DNA of 64,000 nt from Candidatus Synechococcus calcipolaris G9 (GTDB lineage Bacteria > Cyanobacteriota > Cyanobacteriia > Thermosynechococcales > Thermosynechococcaceae): the NCBI RefSeq assembly GCF_029582805.1, contig NZ_JAKKUT010000008.1, positions 186,001 to 250,000 of the forward strand. Direction: 5' to 3'. Shown here in pieces: positions 63,897 to 64,000 of the stretch. The notes beneath the pieces were generated by a model. It saw only the letters and a program-made list of their open reading frames with translations, searched no databases and was not told the DNA's origin. Numbering within the stretch: position 1 is the first letter of the stretch; each line of letters starts with the position of its first letter. The position numbers were made by a program, and so were the translations under genes.

Positions 63897-64000
63897 TTAC
63901 TCGTCTTCTGCGTCTTTATCGATACCCAGGTAGGTTTTGCCCAGGTAACGGCTAAGACGTTTGAGGGGATTGGCGACCTTGGTGGTGTGCTGTGCCCCAT
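63897..64000 (-). CDS. 3' end of an unrecognised gene
   Basis: Minus-strand frame open from the window edge to the TAA at 63897-63899. The last 33 codons encode TTKVANPLKRLSRYLGK then TYLGIDKDAEDE. The basic-then-acidic tail is not diagnostic, and I do not recognise the family. The rest of the gene lies beyond 64000. 117 bp upstream of yvcK on the same strand. Confidence 0.6.
   Translation of the reverse strand, partial: GAQHTTKVANPLKRLSRYLGKTYLGIDKDAEDE

Noticed and set aside
1-64000. CRISPR array
   Set aside because: No regularly spaced direct repeats of 25-40 nt were found; the repeats seen are isolated pairs or short tandems.

Overview
The window is chromosomal DNA from a unicellular-type cyanobacterium. 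The octamer GCGATCGC (the HIP1 palindrome of cyanobacteria) recurs through almost all of it. The gene set is cyanobacteria- or plastid-specific in many places: ycf66, ycf54, ycf45, ccs1, pedR, ldpA, zeta-carotene desaturase, a DHNA-CoA thioesterase and an Npun_F0494-type protein. The gene complement would fit the Thermosynechococcus / Synechococcus PCC 6312 neighbourhood, but that placement is only an inference. Genes are dense, with several translationally coupled pairs overlapping by 1-10 nt. There is one tRNA (Ala, GGC) and no rRNA, CRISPR array or intact insertion sequence.

Layout. 1-7.4 kb: dgkA (cut by the window edge), trpG, a Tat-exported metallo-beta-lactamase-fold protein, two conserved unknowns, cobQ and a Ca2+/H+ exchanger, with decayed IS5 and IS3 transposase fragments in the two large gaps. 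7.4-16 kb: tRNA-Ala, an NmrA-type reductase, a lysozyme-like hydrolase, ktrA, a GNAT, a PBP4-type carboxypeptidase, a MerR regulator, ccs1 followed by the redox regulator gene pedR, and an ArsA-like protein whose P-loop is degenerate. 16.2-18.2 kb: an AT-rich island without HIP1 that carries an AAA ATPase and a RloB/TOPRIM-type partner, the arrangement of RloAB / AbiL abortive-infection modules. 18.2-31 kb: a heptosyltransferase/GmhB-like pair, a Ser/Thr kinase with WD40 repeats coupled to a glycolate-oxidase-type glcE-glcF pair, a REC-PAS protein, birA, dapB, an LRAT-like protein, ycf66 and a sugar-binding lipoprotein. 31-45.7 kb: a GT26 glycosyltransferase with ftsE-ftsX, argC, ribBA, a FUSC transporter, infC, a rhomboid protease, nnr, and the overlapping ldpA-ycf45-SAM hydrolase cluster. 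45.7-64 kb: a DHNA-CoA thioesterase, SRPBCC-zds, an orphan DNA methyltransferase, secA, ycf54, a gamma carbonic anhydrase, a transglutaminase-like membrane protein lacking its catalytic Cys and His, two sugar permeases, a TMEM19/DUF92 kinase homologue, miaB, a GH57 branching enzyme, yvcK and the 3' end of an unrecognised gene.

How the genes work together. Most serve housekeeping, photosynthesis and cell-envelope functions. Functional neighbourhoods include cytochrome c maturation next to a photosynthetic-electron-transport regulator (ccs1/pedR), photorespiratory glycolate oxidation with a kinase (glcE-glcF-stk), cell division (ftsEX) and circadian input (ldpA). The best candidate for a less-described system is the RloAB/AbiL-like pair. 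Secondary leads are the pseudoenzyme-like transglutaminase and ArsA homologues, and a set of short repeats: a perfect 22-nt direct repeat bracketing ccs1, a 22-nt repeat linking the IS5 relic to a 30-codon ORF, and a three-stem GC-rich element.
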